Below are positions 61,647 through 64,000 of a stretch of 64,000 bases of DNA, one piece after another. The first letter of the stretch is position 1. Each line of letters opens with the position of its first letter. Location of the stretch: contig NC_017834.1 in the NCBI RefSeq assembly GCF_000260715.1, positions 558,001 through 622,000 on the forward strand, read 5' to 3'. The position numbers and the translations under genes are program-made. The stretch comes from Bifidobacterium animalis subsp. animalis ATCC 25527 (GTDB taxonomy: Bacteria; Actinomycetota; Actinomycetes; Actinomycetales; Bifidobacteriaceae). The notes under the pieces are model-generated. The model saw only the letters and a list, made by a program, of their open reading frames with translations. It was not told where the DNA came from and did not search any database.

Positions 61647-62555
61647 GTGGACGATAAGACGATCATGTATGCAGGCAATGAGGCCGGTTCTCAAACCGAA
61701 CTCATCAATCCCAACGAAATCGCGGCAATGGGACGCCGACCTCCGACGTCGCACCGCCGGCAGCCCGACGACGACAATCGCGGATTCTACAGGCGGCTTG
61801 CCATCGCCTGTGTGAGCATACTCGCGGTGATTGCCGTGCTCATTGCGGTCATTTTCGGCATAGGACGCCACCATCAATCCATAATCGCTGCGAAACGTAC
61901 GGAATGCGAGCGCTCGCTCGTCGGTCTCGACGACAAGGTGGTGGCGTACCAAGACCTCGTGGGTGGCGACGGTGAACTGGCGAGCAAGATCGCCGATGTC
62001 GACGTCAAAGACACGACGGCCGTCAAGCAGCTCGATATTGAGATGGCCAGCGAATCCCCGGCGACGGTGAACTGCGACGTGAGCAGTGTGGAGGAATTCG
62101 AGAACCGCATTGCCCAGGCGAAGGCATCCTCCCAATGGTACGACGAGCACACCGCTTCGCTGAGAAGCGCCATTCAGGCAGTCAATGAGTCAAGGCACGC
62201 CAAGCAGGTGGAGGACGCCCATGCCTCACTCGAGGAGGTGCTCCGTAATGCCGACAACATTCTCGCCTCCGCACAGGGTCATGTGACGGACGAAGCAGTG
62301 TGGAACGACCTCTCCAAGCTCATTGGCGAGGCGCGGAACCGCAGCGGGGAGACCGATATGGGCAGGATCGGCACGCTCATGGACGATCTCAACGCCAGAA
62401 TGGATGCTGTGGAGCGTTCGAACCGAGAGAAGCTGCGACAGGAGGAGCAGGCGCGTGCGGAGGCCGAACGCAAGGCTCAGGAGGCCGAGCAGAAGCGCAA
62501 GGAGTCCGAGGCCGAGGCGAAGGCGGAGGAGGAAAAGAACAAGGACAAGCACTGA
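61647..62555 (+). CDS. Membrane-anchored coiled-coil protein of unknown function
   Basis: This 302-aa protein has a short cytoplasmic N-terminus (MDDKTIMYAGNEAG...), one membrane helix near residues 50-75 and an extracytoplasmic helical domain. It ends in a Glu/Lys/Ala/Arg coiled coil (KAQEAEQKRKESEAEAKAEE). No catalytic motif was recognised. I chose the GTG at 61647 because GAGGAAG lies 6 nt upstream. The frame is open much further; ATGs at 61531 and 61665 are alternatives. It lies upstream of a tRNA gene. Confidence 0.65.
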   Translation: MDDKTIMYAGNEAGSQTELINPNEIAAMGRRPPTSHRRQPDDDNRGFYRRLAIACVSILAVIAVLIAVIFGIGRHHQSIIAAKRTECERSLVGLDDKVVAYQDLVGGDGELASKIADVDVKDTTAVKQLDIEMASESPATVNCDVSSVEEFENRIAQAKASSQWYDEHTASLRSAIQAVNESRHAKQVEDAHASLEEVLRNADNILASAQGHVTDEAVWNDLSKLIGEARNRSGETDMGRIGTLMDDLNARMDAVERSNREKLRQEEQARAEAERKAQEAEQKRKESEAEAKAEEEKNKDKH

Positions 62556-62641
62556 ATGGGCCGTGCTGCATGTCGTTCTGCCACGGCGGTCTGGGGTGCT
62601 TTGGTAGACTATTGGACTTGTGGTGGTTCCGCACCACACAT

Positions 62642-62715
62642 GGGGCCTTAGCTCAGTCGGTTAGAGCATCGGACTCATAATCCGCCGGTCCAGGGTTCAA
62701 GCCCCTGAGGCCCCA
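62642..62715 (+). tRNA. tRNA with CAT anticodon (tRNA-Met elongator, or tRNA-Ile2)
   Basis: This 74-nt cloverleaf has acceptor GGGGCCT/AGGCCCC and anticodon loop CTCATAA. It is not an initiator (the first pair is G-C, and the initiator's GGG anticodon-stem pairs are absent). Elongator Met and lysidine-modified Ile cannot be separated with confidence by eye. Confidence 0.9.
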
Positions 62716-62723
62716 CATAGTAC

Positions 62724-62755
62724 AAGGCCGTCTCCTTCGGGAGACGACCTTTTGT
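62724..62755 (+). terminator. Terminator after the CAT-anticodon tRNA
   Basis: AAGGCCGTCTCC-TTCG-GGAGACGACCTT is followed by TTG: a tetraloop hairpin with a short U-run. Confidence 0.88.
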
Positions 62756-62792
62756 GTGCATCCGTTGCTTGGTTCGGAGTTCGCGGCGTTGG

Positions 62793-63698
62793 TCAGGACT
62801 CCTCGGCACCTGGTGTGCCATCCTCCGGCTCGTCGATGTCAGCCCAGATGTCCGAATCTGGTTGGAACGCATAGGGGCCCGTATTCCGCGGGTCGGCGTC
62901 GTAGGCACGTTTGTCGCGCACGAAGGAGATGTGGCGCAATGCCATGAATTTCATGAGGCAATCCTCCATTTGGGAAAGATCGTCCTCCAAGCGGTCGAGT
63001 TCGTCGGGCGGCATGAGATTGATATTCGAATTGCTCCATGTCGTGCAGTTGCGCATCGAATACTTCACTTTGCGTACATGGTCCTGGTAGATTTCCTCCA
63101 CGATCGCGTGCGCTTCGAGCTCGGGCGTCGAGTCCGCGGAAGCCTGCGCTCGCATATGTGCGGTTTCGTCGAGCGACATGCCGAACAGTGCATTGCACCA
63201 ACCGCGTAGGGTCTGCAGATTCACGTCAAGCCGTGCCATTGCCTGCTCCTCGGTGCAGGTAGGTGGAAGGGGCGTCAGATTGTCGGCATCGCGCGAACGG
63301 CGTACCTCGTGCTCACGTTGTGCGCGATCCACGCTGCCGGGGCGCTCCGGCGAGCCATAGAACCATACGGGTCGTCCGCGCAGAATGCACTGAAGGGTGC
63401 GCGAAGGGATGGAGATGTCCGGTGTGATGCGAATGGAATCGGCTGGGTCGGTGAAATCGAGAATGTCGGCGAGCCTGAGTTTGGCGTCGCTGATCTGGTT
63501 CAGCACGCGCAATATGACGAGCGTGAGATGAATGCCTGCAGTCGCCTGGCCCTCTTCGATCACATTGAGCGTGCGATCGCCCCAATTCATGCCGTATGAG
63601 TGCGCGCATCTCAGGAATGAATTGGCGTCGATGCCATACAATTCGCGATATCGGTGAAGAAAATCCCCTAGCACTTCGCTAATCTGTCTATCAACCAT
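62793..63698 (-). CDS. Hypothetical protein with possible N-terminal helix-turn-helix
   Basis: This is a 301-aa soluble protein. Residues 1-75 are helical and resemble an XRE-type DNA-binding region (LGDFLHRYRELYGIDANSFL, LNVIEEGQATAGIHL), but I see no strong HTH score by eye. The middle region (RTLQCILRGRPVWFYG) and the acidic C-terminal tail are unassigned. The ATG at 63698 is preceded by TAATGT at 7 nt and no Shine-Dalgarno, so it may be leaderless. Not recognised as any named family. Confidence 0.65.
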   Translation of the reverse strand: MVDRQISEVLGDFLHRYRELYGIDANSFLRCAHSYGMNWGDRTLNVIEEGQATAGIHLTLVILRVLNQISDAKLRLADILDFTDPADSIRITPDISIPSRTLQCILRGRPVWFYGSPERPGSVDRAQREHEVRRSRDADNLTPLPPTCTEEQAMARLDVNLQTLRGWCNALFGMSLDETAHMRAQASADSTPELEAHAIVEEIYQDHVRKVKYSMRNCTTWSNSNINLMPPDELDRLEDDLSQMEDCLMKFMALRHISFVRDKRAYDADPRNTGPYAFQPDSDIWADIDEPEDGTPGAEES

Positions 63699-64000
63699 AC
63701 GGGGTACATTAGGCGACGCAGACGGCGTCCGTGGTCCATTTGGGGTTTTGTTCTCGGCGTGCAGACAGAATAAATGTAGATAAATATTTTACAATATACT
63801 CAAAGAAGTTGCTAATATTTCTTATTCCGGCTCCCACTTGCCTAAATTAATTCTATTGGATTGCCGGTGTGCGCCGATGAGTATGCCGGAAGGATAACCG
63901 ATTGGAATAAACCGTGGCGTGCTCGTATTGTGGGTCTTGGTGGGCGCAAGTCCACTTGCGGGCGCCATAGCGGCGCGCGCAAACATAGCCGGTTCACCGC
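63699..64000. other. AT-rich non-coding end of window
   Basis: About 300 bp lack a supported gene. The centre (63765-63830) is much more AT-rich than the rest of the window, with ATAAATATTTTACAATATAC, and could hold a promoter of a gene beyond the right edge or recently acquired DNA. Confidence 0.4.

Overview
The window is high-GC actinobacterial DNA, most likely a Bifidobacterium. A species of the B. animalis / B. pseudolongum type is plausible, but that is inference. Supporting signs are the tilS-hpt-ftsH-folKB-DUF3180 order, a divergent lacS/lacZ pair with a LacI regulator, a SenX3-type kinase beside phoU, and an actinobacterial-type serC. No rRNA, integrase, transposase or CRISPR array was seen.

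Layout. 0-7 kb: the tail of an unknown gene, an MDR oxidoreductase, a 52-bp-periodic palindrome array, manA, a DUF2530 protein, a SenX3-like kinase that lacks its phospho-accepting His, phoU and serC. 7-16.3 kb: two secreted cell-wall hydrolases (CHAP, NlpC/P60), a tandem universal stress protein, an OsmC protein, thyA-folA, an LMW phosphatase, galE, trmB and tRNA-Glu. 16.5-31.4 kb: an accessory-looking block with a YdcF-like membrane protein, a 5'-nucleotidase-like protein, a small kinase-like gene paired with an OLD-type ATPase/TOPRIM nuclease, a cutinase-like lipoprotein, a DUF2130 coiled-coil protein and a complete JetABCD (Wadjet type I) operon. 31.4-38.3 kb: a DUF488 gene and the lactose locus (lacS < > lacZ, lacI). 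38.7-46 kb: a HAD protein, small membrane proteins, three tRNAs and two glycosyltransferases around an AI-2E-family protein. 46-56 kb: an ABC exporter, a PBP4-type peptidase, tilS, hpt, ftsH, a decayed folB/folK-like gene and DUF3180. 55.7-64 kb: tesB, ettA, a short peptide deformylase, an O-acetylhomoserine sulfhydrylase, an orphan YkoE-like transporter component, a coiled-coil membrane protein, a CAU-anticodon tRNA and an HTH-like protein.

Themes. Several intergenic regions hold regularly built hairpin repeats of about 52 bp: six units at 1.5 kb, two pairs at 9.5 and 16.5 kb, and three and a half 53-bp tandem units at 37.1 kb. The 52-bp spacing of the first array equals five helical turns. 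About ten genes have a -10-like hexamer 6-8 nt before the start codon and little or no Shine-Dalgarno, which suggests leaderless transcripts. The 18.9-31.1 kb block looks like a defence neighbourhood anchored by Wadjet, with an OLD nuclease plus kinase-like pair as the least characterised candidate. Folate synthesis looks eroded: ftsH is followed almost directly by a FolB/FolK fusion whose key catalytic residues are missing, with no folE or folP between them.
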